A stretch of DNA of 64,000 nt, taken from contig JBBSQW010000003.1 of assembly GCA_038243635.1 (NCBI GenBank), positions 1 through 64,000 of the forward strand. Reading direction: 5' to 3'. The DNA comes from Pseudopedobacter sp038243635 (lineage in GTDB: Bacteria; Bacteroidota; Bacteroidia; Sphingobacteriales; Sphingobacteriaceae). Position numbers and translations under genes: made by a program. Positions 53,224-62,752 of the stretch are shown here, one piece after another; positions within the stretch are counted from its first letter, which is position 1, and each line of letters opens with the position of its first letter. Under the pieces are notes generated by a model. That model ran no database searches. It was not told where the DNA came from and was given only the letters and a program-made list of their open reading frames with translations.

Positions 53224-54822
53224 TTATTGTTTATCCCACCAAACTCTACCATTCCAAGTATCTACACCTCCTAGGCGTTGTAAAACCACATCAAAGTTTG
53301 CTTTGTTTTGTTCTTCCTCTGTATATGGATATTCAAATTTTCTTGGAATCGTTAAACTCTCACCAGTTTCAGATACACCAACAGCTGGAGCTAAGGCAGG
53401 ATAGCCACTTCTTCTCCAATTGGCATAGGATTCGGGTCCGTTCAACAATAAGGTAATCCACAACTGATTATTGATGAATTCAATCTCTCTGCCAGCGGTT
53501 AAGCTATTTCCCTGTATAAAAGTATTTATTTCTGCTTGTGTAACTACAGGGCCATTAGGAAAAAAGCTTAATTGTTTACAGGCTGCCTCCATTCCATTTG
53601 CATAGTGCTGGGCAGCAGTTGCTCCAAAAGAAGCACCAAATCTTACCGTGGCCTCTGCCAAAAGAAATTCTGTTTCTGAATAGGTTAGGTGTAAAAACGG
53701 AGCGTCAAATCTTAATAAGAAATTTGCTAACTGCGCTTTCTGATCATTATTGGTTGCAGAAATAGTTCCTTTTCCGGGAACAGTAATTGAAACAGCCGGT
53801 AGAAATGGGGCGTCATAAATATAGCTCCCTGGATTTACGCCCACATAGCCTTGCAACGGCAACAATTGATCGGTGATATCTGTACGATCTTTTGGGATAC
53901 TGCTACTTCCATCGATATAATATCTAACGATATATTTTAATCGAGGATCATTTGTGCTTCTTAACTGCTCAATAAAATTGGTGGTAAAGCGCCCAGGAGG
54001 ACCTCCAGTGAAAAACGAAGCCGAAACTGCATTTCCTTTAATATTTCCTTGCCCTTCTGCTTCGTAAGGATTTTGTATATCCTCATGTTTTAACATGCAA
54101 ACATCAGCATTTGAAGTAAAAACACCTGAATCATAAGCTTTTTGAGCCTCTGCCTTGGCTTTGACAGCATCAATTTTTACCAACCTCATTGCTAAACGTA
54201 AGTGTAAAGAATTAGCAAATTTTTTCCAAGCATCTATATTGCCGTTATAGAAAAGATCTCCTTTTACAGCATCTTTTGATGCATCAAGTTGTCCAGATGC
54301 TTCAGTTAGTTCTTTGAAAAAATCATCGTATATGTCTGCTTGTAAATCAAATTTAGCTTTTACACCTAAACCAGCTTCGCTATATGGTATATCTCCGTAT
54401 AAATCGGTTATCCTATCAAAAACATACACTTTCATAATTCTACAAACCGCATTTATATTGGTTTTATCAGCTACCCCATTAGTTCTTTTTACTGCATCTA
54501 TTAGGTTTACCACCTCGTTAGGATAAGATTCTTGCCATAAAACGCCCATTACGCCTGGATTGTTAAAATAAAGACCACCCCATCGGTTACTGTAAGATCC
54601 GGCGATTTGCTGAACCAAAGGCATCGTCATTAAAAAATTTGTTCTTTCATTGGTGTTCAAGTCTCCCGAAAACCTTAACTGTGCGGTTGTAAGCTGTACA
54701 GAGGGGTCTATATTGGCGGACCTTGTAGGATCTATGTTGGTATCGCCAAATTTTTCACAAGATGTTACGGATAACACGAGTGTTAGCAACACTAGCGTGA
54801 ATTTGTTTATATGCTTTTTCAT
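53224..54822 (-). CDS. SusD-like (SusD-like_2 type) outer-membrane lipoprotein (locus 2)
   Basis: Start set at 54822 (MKKHINKFTLVLLTLVLSVTSCEKFGD) for its lipoprotein signal. A start at 54852 would place ten polar residues in front and abut the susC stop. The 532-residue protein has the SusD-like_2 pattern: DTNIDPTRSANIDPSVQLTTAQLRFSG, 'RIMKVYVFDRITDLYGDIPYSEAG', and a C-terminal FLLAEATVRFG helix. It is the glycan-binding partner of the adjacent SusC, presumably for chitooligosaccharide or N-glycan fragments. Confidence 0.92.
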   Translation of the reverse strand: MKKHINKFTLVLLTLVLSVTSCEKFGDTNIDPTRSANIDPSVQLTTAQLRFSGDLNTNERTNFLMTMPLVQQIAGSYSNRWGGLYFNNPGVMGVLWQESYPNEVVNLIDAVKRTNGVADKTNINAVCRIMKVYVFDRITDLYGDIPYSEAGLGVKAKFDLQADIYDDFFKELTEASGQLDASKDAVKGDLFYNGNIDAWKKFANSLHLRLAMRLVKIDAVKAKAEAQKAYDSGVFTSNADVCMLKHEDIQNPYEAEGQGNIKGNAVSASFFTGGPPGRFTTNFIEQLRSTNDPRLKYIVRYYIDGSSSIPKDRTDITDQLLPLQGYVGVNPGSYIYDAPFLPAVSITVPGKGTISATNNDQKAQLANFLLRFDAPFLHLTYSETEFLLAEATVRFGASFGATAAQHYANGMEAACKQLSFFPNGPVVTQAEINTFIQGNSLTAGREIEFINNQLWITLLLNGPESYANWRRSGYPALAPAVGVSETGESLTIPRKFEYPYTEEEQNKANFDVVLQRLGGVDTWNGRVWWDKQ

Positions 54823-54851
54823 CGTTGTTTCTTTTTTAGTGTTCATCCTCA

Positions 54852-57800
54852 TTAGAATCTGAAGTTTAAATTAAAGCCATAGCTACGTCTTCCGGGCAAA
54901 GAACCATACTCTATTCCTTGGCCATTACCATTATTATAGTTAGAATCCGGATCTACATTGGGTACATTTTTATAAATGATGAATGGGTTTCTTGCTACAA
55001 CACCAATTTGAGCATTCTTTATACCCCATTTACTGGTCAAAGAAGTTGGAAGAGCATAGCTAAATGTTAGCTGACGCATTTTTACGTAAGAAGCGTCATA
55101 GATATATGGAACGGCTACTGCATTGGATATATTCCCAAGGTTTTGCCAATAACCAGATGGCTCAACAGCCCTGGTATTCTGTAGGTATATTGGATTTCCG
55201 CTTCCATCAGTTCCGGTTTGCACTACGCCTTGTGGAACAAGACCTCGAACATTCCCAGCAGTGGTCCACTCTTGAATAGTTTTTCCGGCAGCTTGTCTTT
55301 CTTCTTCAGACGCTATCCACTCAGCTCTTCCAGGCAAAGTAGATTTCAAAGCTCCGCCAGCAGCTGCAAAATAATTGGTCAAGGACAATAAATCAGCACC
55401 ATATTTAACATCTAAAACAGCATCAAGACTAAAATTTTTATAGTATAGAGTAGTGCTTAAGCCGCCCGTCCAGTCAAATATTCCTTTACCTAAAATTTCC
55501 CGATTGGTACTTAATAACGGTTGCAAGGTGGTAGCATCCAAAATGATATTTCCGTTTGTGTCTTTTTGGTTATCATAACCCAAAATAGAACCGTAAGACT
55601 TACCTGGCATTGCCACTACCGATACTCCTGCCCATCTAGCATCGGATAAACTGATAAAAGGTGTTCCGTCTGCTAAAGACTCTACAATATTTTTGTTTCT
55701 AGCAAAAGAAACATTAAGATTCCAGCTGAAGTTTTTGATATCAATTGGTGTTGCGCTTATAGCAACTTCTAAACCTTTATTAATTATCGTACCTGCGTTT
55801 ATAATTTGCGCATTAAAGCCAGATGATGGTGCAGTTGGCACAATATTAAGTTGGTCTTTTGATTTAGCATTGTAATAGGTAACATCAAGAGACAACCTGT
55901 TTTTAAAAAACTTCAGCTCAGTACCAAACTCATAATTGAAAGTAGTGGTGGGCTTTAAGTTGTCACTAAATTTCACATTAGTTGACAGCCCTCCTGTTGG
56001 CAACCCGTTGAACGGCAAGCTATTGCTTCTGTAATATTGGCTGGTCAGGTATGGATCAGTATCTGAAGCAACTTGTGCCACAGAAGCTCTTAGCTTACCA
56101 AAAGACAAGTATGTACTATTAATGCGGAGTGCATCAGTGAAAACAAAACTACTGCTTAATGACGGGAACAACTTGCTATTGTTGCCTATAGGAAGTGTAG
56201 AAAAAGCATCCTGACGTAAAGTGGCATCAACATACAAATACCCTTTGTAGCCTGCAGATAGTAATCCGTAAATAGAATTGAAACTCCGTTTACTTGCAAG
56301 AGGCGATACTGACTGAACAGTATAGCTTGTAGGTGTTACCACATCAGTTATTGCTTGATTGGTAAACTGCATAGAATTTCCTTCTCTTTTATTTCTAGTT
56401 ATACTTGCACCCAAACGACCTGACAGGTTTATAGAAGGAGAAATTTGGCGTTCGGCAGTTAGCAGACCATCAGCTTCAATGGTGTTATAGGTTATGTTGT
56501 TCTGGTCTAATGTTCCGGTTAAGGCGCCAGGTGTAGTTCGAGGACTGAACTTTTGATAATCAACGCTCGTTTGATCTGACGAGCCTCTCGCCTGAAATTT
56601 TAGCCAGCTTAAAATATCATAATTTAATTGAAGAGAAGCAAGTAACCTATCTTTTTTGGTGTTATTGCTCATCTCATTAATTACCCAGTAAGGATTTAGC
56701 CTGTATTGGTTTCCATTATTCCAATCTAAATAGCTACCGTCTGCATTCTTATATTCATTGGCAAAGCGACCTTGATCTACTGTGTTAGCCAGCGAAAGAA
56801 AACTGTTTCCAATATTTCCAGGATCATCAGCTAATGATGGTCGGTTGTTAACCTTCTCATCTAAATAGAATGCCCTAGCCGTCAAAGTTATTTTAGATCC
56901 GAATTTTGAACTGCCGTTTAAAGTGAAAGAATTTCTTTTTATTCCGCTCTGGGGGATAATATCTTTGTTATCCATATTAGAATAGGAGAAACGAAAGTTG
57001 GAATTATCAGTAGCGTTGGCGAAAGACAACGTATTGGTTAAGGTAGAACCTGTTCTAAAAAAACCACCTATGTTGTTTTTTACATAAGCATAAGGCACTC
57101 TTGCACCTGTTCCGGTAATTACTGTTAAATCAGGGTCAATACGAGCGCCAAAGCTTGAGGTAAGAGTGTTGTAATCTTGCACTTGCAAAGTATTAACTAA
57201 TTGCCTTACGCCTTGCCCGTATAAAGATTGATAACCATCGTAACTTGTGAGCTGTGTTTCTATTGATGAGGTGCTGTTAAACTCAATCCCTAAGTCTTTC
57301 TTATTGCTTCCCTTTTTAGTGGTAATTAAAATAACCCCGTTGCCGGCTCTTGATCCGTATAGAGCGGATGCAGAAGCGCCCTTCAGTACACTTATTTTGT
57401 CTATATCATCTGGATTAATGGCAGAAATAGCGTCTCCCATATCTACACCATCTGCATACTGACCAGAGCCAGTTCCGCCATAGTTTGAATTATCTATAGG
57501 AATACCATCGACAACGTAAAGAGGTTGATTGTTACCTGTTAAAGAGGTGCTCCCTCTAATAATTACTCTGGAGGCACCGGAAGGTCCACCCGCTGTACCA
57601 CTAATAATTAACCCAGGAACTTTTCCTGCTAAAGAGTTAATTACGTTTGTTTCACGAGCTTTATTTAAAGTGGAACCGTCCACTTCAGAAACCGAATAAC
57701 CCAAAGACCGTTCTTCTCTGGAGATGCCCAAAGCCGTAACTACCGTTGTATTCAACGCTATTGGCGCCTCCTTCAATGCTATGGTAATCTCGTTGCCATC

Positions 57801-58121
57801 TGATATAACACCTTTGTCCTCAAATCCAATAATATGGAAACTAATAACATCGCCTTTGTCAGCAGAAATATTAAATGTTCCTTTCCCATCAGTTATAGTA
57901 GATAACTTTTTAGCCTTATTTTCAACAACAACTCCCGGTATTGGAACTCCATTTTCATCTTTGACTACACCTTTTATATCAACATATCGATGGAGGGTTA
58001 GCGATTTTGACTCTCGCCCTTCAGAAATACTCGGCGCCAAAAAGACCGACGTAAAAAAAATAAGCAGCAAAAACCTTTTGCTAAATCCGTAAAAACAGTA
58101 ATACAGTAACTTTCTTTTCAT
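54852..58121 (-). CDS. SusC/RagA-type TonB-dependent outer-membrane transporter (locus 2)
   Basis: A 1089-residue transporter. N-terminal signal, carboxypeptidase-D-like module (DIKGVVKDENGVPIPGVVVEN), plug domain with VTALGISREERSLGYSVSEVDG, IRGSTSLTGNNQPLYVVDGIP and SVLKGASASALYGSRAGNG, then a 22-strand barrel to the C-terminal Phe. Like other members next to SusD-like_2 lipoproteins it has 'ALGISREERSLGYSV'. It imports the products made by the surface GH18/GH16 enzymes. The kinase gene is 61 bases upstream, so both are probably in one transcript. Confidence 0.95.
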   Translation of the reverse strand: MKRKLLYYCFYGFSKRFLLLIFFTSVFLAPSISEGRESKSLTLHRYVDIKGVVKDENGVPIPGVVVENKAKKLSTITDGKGTFNISADKGDVISFHIIGFEDKGVISDGNEITIALKEAPIALNTTVVTALGISREERSLGYSVSEVDGSTLNKARETNVINSLAGKVPGLIISGTAGGPSGASRVIIRGSTSLTGNNQPLYVVDGIPIDNSNYGGTGSGQYADGVDMGDAISAINPDDIDKISVLKGASASALYGSRAGNGVILITTKKGSNKKDLGIEFNSTSSIETQLTSYDGYQSLYGQGVRQLVNTLQVQDYNTLTSSFGARIDPDLTVITGTGARVPYAYVKNNIGGFFRTGSTLTNTLSFANATDNSNFRFSYSNMDNKDIIPQSGIKRNSFTLNGSSKFGSKITLTARAFYLDEKVNNRPSLADDPGNIGNSFLSLANTVDQGRFANEYKNADGSYLDWNNGNQYRLNPYWVINEMSNNTKKDRLLASLQLNYDILSWLKFQARGSSDQTSVDYQKFSPRTTPGALTGTLDQNNITYNTIEADGLLTAERQISPSINLSGRLGASITRNKREGNSMQFTNQAITDVVTPTSYTVQSVSPLASKRSFNSIYGLLSAGYKGYLYVDATLRQDAFSTLPIGNNSKLFPSLSSSFVFTDALRINSTYLSFGKLRASVAQVASDTDPYLTSQYYRSNSLPFNGLPTGGLSTNVKFSDNLKPTTTFNYEFGTELKFFKNRLSLDVTYYNAKSKDQLNIVPTAPSSGFNAQIINAGTIINKGLEVAISATPIDIKNFSWNLNVSFARNKNIVESLADGTPFISLSDARWAGVSVVAMPGKSYGSILGYDNQKDTNGNIILDATTLQPLLSTNREILGKGIFDWTGGLSTTLYYKNFSLDAVLDVKYGADLLSLTNYFAAAGGALKSTLPGRAEWIASEEERQAAGKTIQEWTTAGNVRGLVPQGVVQTGTDGSGNPIYLQNTRAVEPSGYWQNLGNISNAVAVPYIYDASYVKMRQLTFSYALPTSLTSKWGIKNAQIGVVARNPFIIYKNVPNVDPDSNYNNGNGQGIEYGSLPGRRSYGFNLNFRF

Positions 58122-58182
58122 TTTAGTTTTGTTTTAATGGTTTTTATATTAAAATACTAGTTTAGTTATTATTCGGTTAAAA

Positions 58183-59043
58183 TTAAAGTGGGCTTTCAGC
58201 CTTCGCCTCTAGCTTGTGGAATTTCATTAGCCCATCCATTGGGCTTTTAATTACATTGCCAATTGTCATATCAAATTCTTTCGCTACCTCTGTAAGAAAG
58301 GGTAAAAATGAAAAAGCAACAGATCCTATACAGTTAAGAGAATACTTGCTATAGTTAGGGTAATGGCAAACAATATTTCGGAAAAAATCTCTGAAAGAAG
58401 AATAGATTAGGTTTTTTATAAATGGATGCTCTTCATGACTTTTCACAAACCTGCAAAAACCTGCACAAAACCTGTTCGGCAGTTCAGAAGAATATAGTTT
58501 AGAAATAATTTCGTCGCCACTCAACTTATAGTCTTCGTAAAACCTTTCCGCTAATTGGCTTGGTAAAAGCCCGCGACAATATGCTACTAACAGTTTTTTT
58601 CCTAAATACGCTCCGCTACCTTCATCTCCAATCATAAAACCAAGTGAATCAACGATATGAGTAATAAATTTGCCATTATATATGCAGCTATTGGTTCCAG
58701 TGCCCAATATAGCAGCGAAACCTTCATCTTTCCCTAAAACAGCTCTTGCAGATGCTAGTAGATCTAACTCTACGGTAATAACGGCATTAAAGAAAACACC
58801 TTTGAGGGCCTTTTCCATAATCCAAGCTTTATCTGGGCTGCATCCAGCACCGTAGAAATTCACTTCTGATATTTTTTCAACGATAACCTCATTTGGCAAG
58901 CCACTCGTAACCGATTTAAGGATATAGTTACTGTCCACATAATAAGGATTATAGCCTTCGGTACTGAAACTAACAATATCTCTTTCTGTTCTTTGCAAAC
59001 ACCAAGTTGTTTTTGTTGAACCGCTATCAGCAACAATAATCAT
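58183..59043 (-). CDS. BadF/BadG-type ATPase, N-acetylglucosamine kinase-like
   Basis: A 286-residue ASKHA-fold kinase and first gene of the ten-gene operon. The phosphate-1 loop is IVADSGSTKTTWCL (about 3-16), the phosphate-2/adenosine region is ILGTGTNSCIYNGK (about 114-127), and 'GDEGSGAYLGKKLL' is the typical GlcNAc-kinase loop. It phosphorylates GlcNAc (or a related amino sugar) at the 6-position in the cytoplasm, providing the link to glycolysis via GlcNAc-6-phosphate. No nagA or nagB gene is in the window, so later steps must be encoded elsewhere. Confidence 0.85.
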   Translation of the reverse strand: MIIVADSGSTKTTWCLQRTERDIVSFSTEGYNPYYVDSNYILKSVTSGLPNEVIVEKISEVNFYGAGCSPDKAWIMEKALKGVFFNAVITVELDLLASARAVLGKDEGFAAILGTGTNSCIYNGKFITHIVDSLGFMIGDEGSGAYLGKKLLVAYCRGLLPSQLAERFYEDYKLSGDEIISKLYSSELPNRFCAGFCRFVKSHEEHPFIKNLIYSSFRDFFRNIVCHYPNYSKYSLNCIGSVAFSFLPFLTEVAKEFDMTIGNVIKSPMDGLMKFHKLEAKAESPL

Positions 59044-59403
59044 ATTTGAAAGTTTAATTGGTCAGGTAATTCGGGCCTATTTGAAAAGAAACTAATAGAT
59101 ACGCTGCGAATACATCATCGAATATAGGTAAAAGATTTAATTACTTTATTAAAAAATTAAAAAGATTCCGCTTTTTCCTATTAAAATCAAAGAAATGACT
59201 GTGTAAACTTTTTTTTTCCGAATTAAGAAGTTCACTTTTCAGTAATTTGGTCATTCTATTATTTAAGTTTTTAAAAAAAAGACGGATTATATTAACCTTA
59301 CTATTAACTTTGGGAAAACTGACCGCATTTAATATTTTTTATTCTACAATTCTCAAACCGTAGTTAGGCTTATTATGAGACAGTTACAACACAAAACTTA
59401 GTT
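59044..59403. other. Divergent intergenic region between the GlcNAc kinase and ROK regulator genes
   Basis: About 360 AT-rich bases containing the promoter of the large operon and of the ROK gene. A TAACTTTG element (59305-59312) fits a -7 box for the regulator. No clear operator repeat was recognised. Confidence 0.45.
59305..59312 (+). promoter_or_regulatory. Possible -7 element of the ROK regulator gene
   Basis: TAACTTTG matches TAnnTTTG, but no good -33 TTG lies at the right distance. The leader would be about 85 bases. Weak evidence. Confidence 0.3.
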
Positions 59404-60612
59404 ATGGCAGCAAATATGTTTAACACAACTCAAAAGAGCTCTTCGCTCTATTTTGAAATCATAAAACAACTTTATTATGGCAAAGTGATGTCTTGTGCAG
59501 ATTTAAGCACTCAAATCGATAAGAGCATTCCTTTAATTACCAAAGTGTTAAATCAGCTTATCGAAAAAGAATTTGTAATAGAAAAAGGCTTTGCGCCATC
59601 TACAGGCGGAAGAAGACCATTGATGTATATGGTTAACCCAGATAGAATTCACCTAGTTGCTGTTGCTATGGATCAGCTATCTACTCGTATAGTAATCGTT
59701 GATTTATTGAATAATTATAAAACAAACATTGAAATTGTAGGCCTAAAATTGCAGAATAACCCAAATGCCCTTGACGAATTAACAAAAATAATTAATGATC
59801 ATATAGAGCAGGCAGGAATTAAAAAGGAGACTTTGTTAGGTGTTGGTATAGGAATGCCCGGATTTGTAAATATTAATGAAGGAATAAATTACACCTACCT
59901 TGAATCTAACGGAAAAAGTCTGACAAAACATATCTCCTCGGTTGTAAACCTGCCTGTATTTATAGATAATGATTCTAGTTTAATCGCCCTTTCCGAATTA
60001 AAATTTGGCATCGCAAAGACAATCAAGGATGTCATGGTTGTTAACTTAAACTGGGGAATTGGATTGGGGATGATTATTAACGGAGCACTGTTTAGAGGAC
60101 ATAGTGGATTTGCTGGAGAATTCAGTCATATTCCTATTTCGGAAGATGGCATGCTGTGCTCTTGCGGAAAACAGGGATGTTTAGAGGCAGAAGCTTCATT
60201 ACTAGCAGTGGCAGAAAAAGCTATTGAAGGAATAAAAAGCGGTCGAGTTACGAGCTTAACCTATAACGAATCTGATTCTAAAGTTACCGTGGCGGAGGAA
60301 CTTTTAGAAGTTGCAACCAAGGGAGACCAATATGCTATTGAACTACTTTCTGATGCCGCTTATAAAATAGGCAGAGCGCTGTCAATTCTTATTCACATCA
60401 TTAATCCTAAAGCTATAGTTCTTAGCGGCCGTGGTGTAAAGGTAGGCAATTTGTTGCTTGCGCCGATTCAACAAGCACTTAACAAATATTGTATCCCCCG
60501 TTTAGCCGGTGAAACACAAATATACATATCAGACATTGGTTTTGATGCTGAGCTTGTGGGAGCCGCCATACTTGTAATGGAAAATTACAAAAAACATTTA
60601 AGCGCAAAATAA
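59404..60612 (+). CDS. ROK-family transcriptional regulator (NagC-like)
   Basis: A 402-residue regulator. The N-terminal winged helix (about 12-80; LSTQIDKSIPLITKVLNQLIEKEFVIEKG) is followed by a ROK sugar-binding domain with VGIGMPGFVN, IDNDSSLIALSELKFG and the ROK zinc motif CSCGKQGCLEAE (about 258-269). It is divergent from the GlcNAc kinase operon and probably represses or activates it in response to GlcNAc or GlcNAc-6-phosphate. Its stop lies two bases from the end of the convergent NagX-like gene. Confidence 0.9.
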   Translation: MAANMFNTTQKSSSLYFEIIKQLYYGKVMSCADLSTQIDKSIPLITKVLNQLIEKEFVIEKGFAPSTGGRRPLMYMVNPDRIHLVAVAMDQLSTRIVIVDLLNNYKTNIEIVGLKLQNNPNALDELTKIINDHIEQAGIKKETLLGVGIGMPGFVNINEGINYTYLESNGKSLTKHISSVVNLPVFIDNDSSLIALSELKFGIAKTIKDVMVVNLNWGIGLGMIINGALFRGHSGFAGEFSHIPISEDGMLCSCGKQGCLEAEASLLAVAEKAIEGIKSGRVTSLTYNESDSKVTVAEELLEVATKGDQYAIELLSDAAYKIGRALSILIHIINPKAIVLSGRGVKVGNLLLAPIQQALNKYCIPRLAGETQIYISDIGFDAELVGAAILVMENYKKHLSAK

Positions 60613-60613
60613 A

Positions 60614-61759
60614 TTAAACTTTTATATATATTTTTCTTTTATCCATATAATAGCCTATCAACCACATTGATAGCGTGTAGAATATCGCAAATAGTAATGA
60701 AGCGTTTTTATCTTCCAGCCAACTTGCAAATAAGTTTCTATATACTAAAGACCCTAATGGCACTCCGTTTACATGAATTAGGTAGCAAATAGAAATTACC
60801 ATCCAGGATATGATATAAATAAAAAGTGGGTTCTTCCCAAAAACCTCAAAGAAAAATGCAATCTTTTTAGCCTTAAAAATTTCCACAATTGTAATTAACG
60901 CTCCTACAATTAAAAGATCATATCCCACAGAAAGTAATACATAGGAACTTGTCCAAATGGATTTATTAATTGGAAAAACCACGTCCCATATTTTAGCGCC
61001 CGCAATCATTAAAAGTCCAAAAGCGACAAGTGAAAACACAGTTCTCAAATTATTTCCTTTTTTTTGTATAAATACGCCAGTAAAAAAACCGCCTATAACG
61101 TTTACAACGGCAGGAAACGTTCCTAAAAGTCCTTCTGGATCAAAGACAACCCCATAACCTTTGTACATGTTTCCTGCGCTTAGATAAATTAAATCTAGTT
61201 TAGTAGTGGCGTTATGCTCAAGTGAGTATGGTTCAGGATGGGTTCCGAAATAATACATTACACCCCAATAAAGAAACAAAATTCCTACGCTTGCAATAAT
61301 CACCGTTGATTCTTTAAAATAATAGATCAATAAACTCGCAAGCCCATAACACACAGCTATTCGTTGTAAAACGCCCCAAAAGCGAATCTCTCCGAGATTG
61401 TTAAAAAACAATGAACCATCTATGTAATGCACATACGGAAATCCATTCAGAAAAATACCGATCGCAAAAATCAATACCGTTCGTTTAAAAACTTTTCTTA
61501 AAAAAATTTGCTGTGTTAGCGTTCCCGTTTTGCTCATGCTAAAACTCAAAGCATTGCCCATTACGAATAAGAATGTTGGAAAAACTAAATCTGTAGGTGT
61601 AAATCCATTCCAGTTAGAATGCTCAAATGGTTCGTAAATGGCTTTCCAGTTACCTGGGTTGTTTACAACGATCATCAATGCAATCGTCATCCCCCTTAAA
61701 ACGTCTAATGATCGGTTTCTTGTATAGGGTTGTTTTAATGTTGCTTCTTTGCCTACCAT
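60614..61759 (-). CDS. NagX-like heparan-alpha-glucosaminide N-acetyltransferase-type membrane protein
   Basis: A 381-residue integral inner-membrane protein with about ten hydrophobic helices. The conserved start RSLDVLRGMTIALMIVVNNPGNW (DUF5009/HGSNAT type) holds the Arg-Asp and Asn-Pro motifs, followed by PFEHSNWNGFTPTDLVFPTFLF. In bacteria such genes lie in chitin/GlcNAc loci and are thought to acetylate or transport amino sugars. The link to the neighbouring operon is by content and position; it is not co-transcribed with the kinase genes. Confidence 0.85.
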   Translation of the reverse strand: MVGKEATLKQPYTRNRSLDVLRGMTIALMIVVNNPGNWKAIYEPFEHSNWNGFTPTDLVFPTFLFVMGNALSFSMSKTGTLTQQIFLRKVFKRTVLIFAIGIFLNGFPYVHYIDGSLFFNNLGEIRFWGVLQRIAVCYGLASLLIYYFKESTVIIASVGILFLYWGVMYYFGTHPEPYSLEHNATTKLDLIYLSAGNMYKGYGVVFDPEGLLGTFPAVVNVIGGFFTGVFIQKKGNNLRTVFSLVAFGLLMIAGAKIWDVVFPINKSIWTSSYVLLSVGYDLLIVGALITIVEIFKAKKIAFFFEVFGKNPLFIYIISWMVISICYLIHVNGVPLGSLVYRNLFASWLEDKNASLLFAIFYTLSMWLIGYYMDKRKIYIKV

Positions 61760-61855
61760 AAATCAGAAATAATTTAATAATACAACTTAATAAATTTTTT
61801 AATAAGATAGCTAATAAAATGCATTGTTTAATTAAGTTTGAATATTTCCTATACA

Positions 61856-62526
61856 ATGAAAATCAAATGCGTTAGAAAAATTTTGATGATATAGAGATCG
61901 TTTCTACGTTTAACAATCCGCTGAAATCTTTTGGCGTTCTAGAAAAAGAAAAAATTGATGTCATTTTTTTAGACATTAACATGCCGCAATTAAGTGGGTT
62001 TGAGTTTATAAAAAATTTAAGTTATCACCCATTAATAGTAATTACCACCGCGTATCGGGAACATGCGGTAAAGAGTTTTGAACTGAATGTTTTTGATTAT
62101 TTGATAAAACCCATTCCTTTTACTCGTTTCTTAAAAACCGTAAACAAAGTCTATCAGCAATTACATCTAAACCGGGGCAATGTAGATTTGAGCCAACAAG
62201 AACCACATATTTTCTTAAAAGTCAGCAAAAAATCAATCAAAGTTAATTTAAGCGATATTCTGGTTATTGAAAGTCTTAAAGATTATATTAAAGTGATTAC
62301 CAAACTTGGTGATTATGTTGTGCATAAATCCCTAACATCCGTTTCAGAGGAATTGCCACAATCCAATTTTTTAAGAGTGCACCGTTCCTATACTATTTCC
62401 ATAAAAGACATTAAATCTGTAGAAGGCACCATCATAGAAATTGCTAATAGGCAAATTCCGGTAGGTCGGAATTACTCGAAAGTAGCATTAGGGCGTATTT
62501 TTAACTCTGAAAATTTTGAAAGCTAA
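61856..62526 (+). pseudogene. LytTR response regulator with the acidic-pocket segment deleted
   Basis: ATG at 61856 reads MKIKCV, the start of a receiver domain, but the DDEP acidic pocket that should follow is missing. After a deletion of about 60 bases that is not a multiple of three, a TAG appears, and the receiver resumes in another frame as NFDDIEIVSTFNNP, then FLDINMPQLSG (phospho-acceptor Asp kept), VITTAY and FDYLIKPI. The ORF from 61981 (MPQLSG...) covers only the rest plus an intact LytTR DNA-binding domain (about 90-175 of that ORF; LRVHRSYTISIKDI). No partner sensor kinase gene is adjacent. Confidence 0.8.
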
Positions 62527-62589
62527 CTCGTTAAATGATCCACTTCGTTCGACTATCATTCGCTGTTGGAATACACCAGTGAAGCTTGT

Positions 62590-62715
62590 TGATGTTAACG
62601 GTTAAAAAGCCGATGCGTCCGTCACGGAAAACAATGTAATCTGAAAAAACTGAACTCAACAGTAAAACGAGCTTCAACCTTTAAGGAAGAAACTATAACA
62701 CTTGCTAAGCCTTTC
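62590..62715 (+). pseudogene. Remnant of a tyrosine recombinase N-terminal domain
   Basis: The DNA reads VNG(stop)KADASVTENNVI in one frame, then after a frameshift KKLNSTVKRASTFKEETITL. This aligns with residues 32-67 of the intact integrase at 7508 (VDGKRAEASTGKTCNPKKWNSRAKRASGSKEETKTL). Stops and a frameshift show that it is dead. It is evidence for an old integration event at this end of the window. Confidence 0.65.
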
Positions 62716-62752
62716 TAAGTTTATCCGATCTATATTTTCCTGACTTAAAGCT

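Noticed and set aside
57724..58092. 122-codon plus-strand ORF opposite susC (locus 2)
   Set aside because: It is antisense to the conserved N-terminal module of the SusC protein, and its composition is that of a shadow frame.
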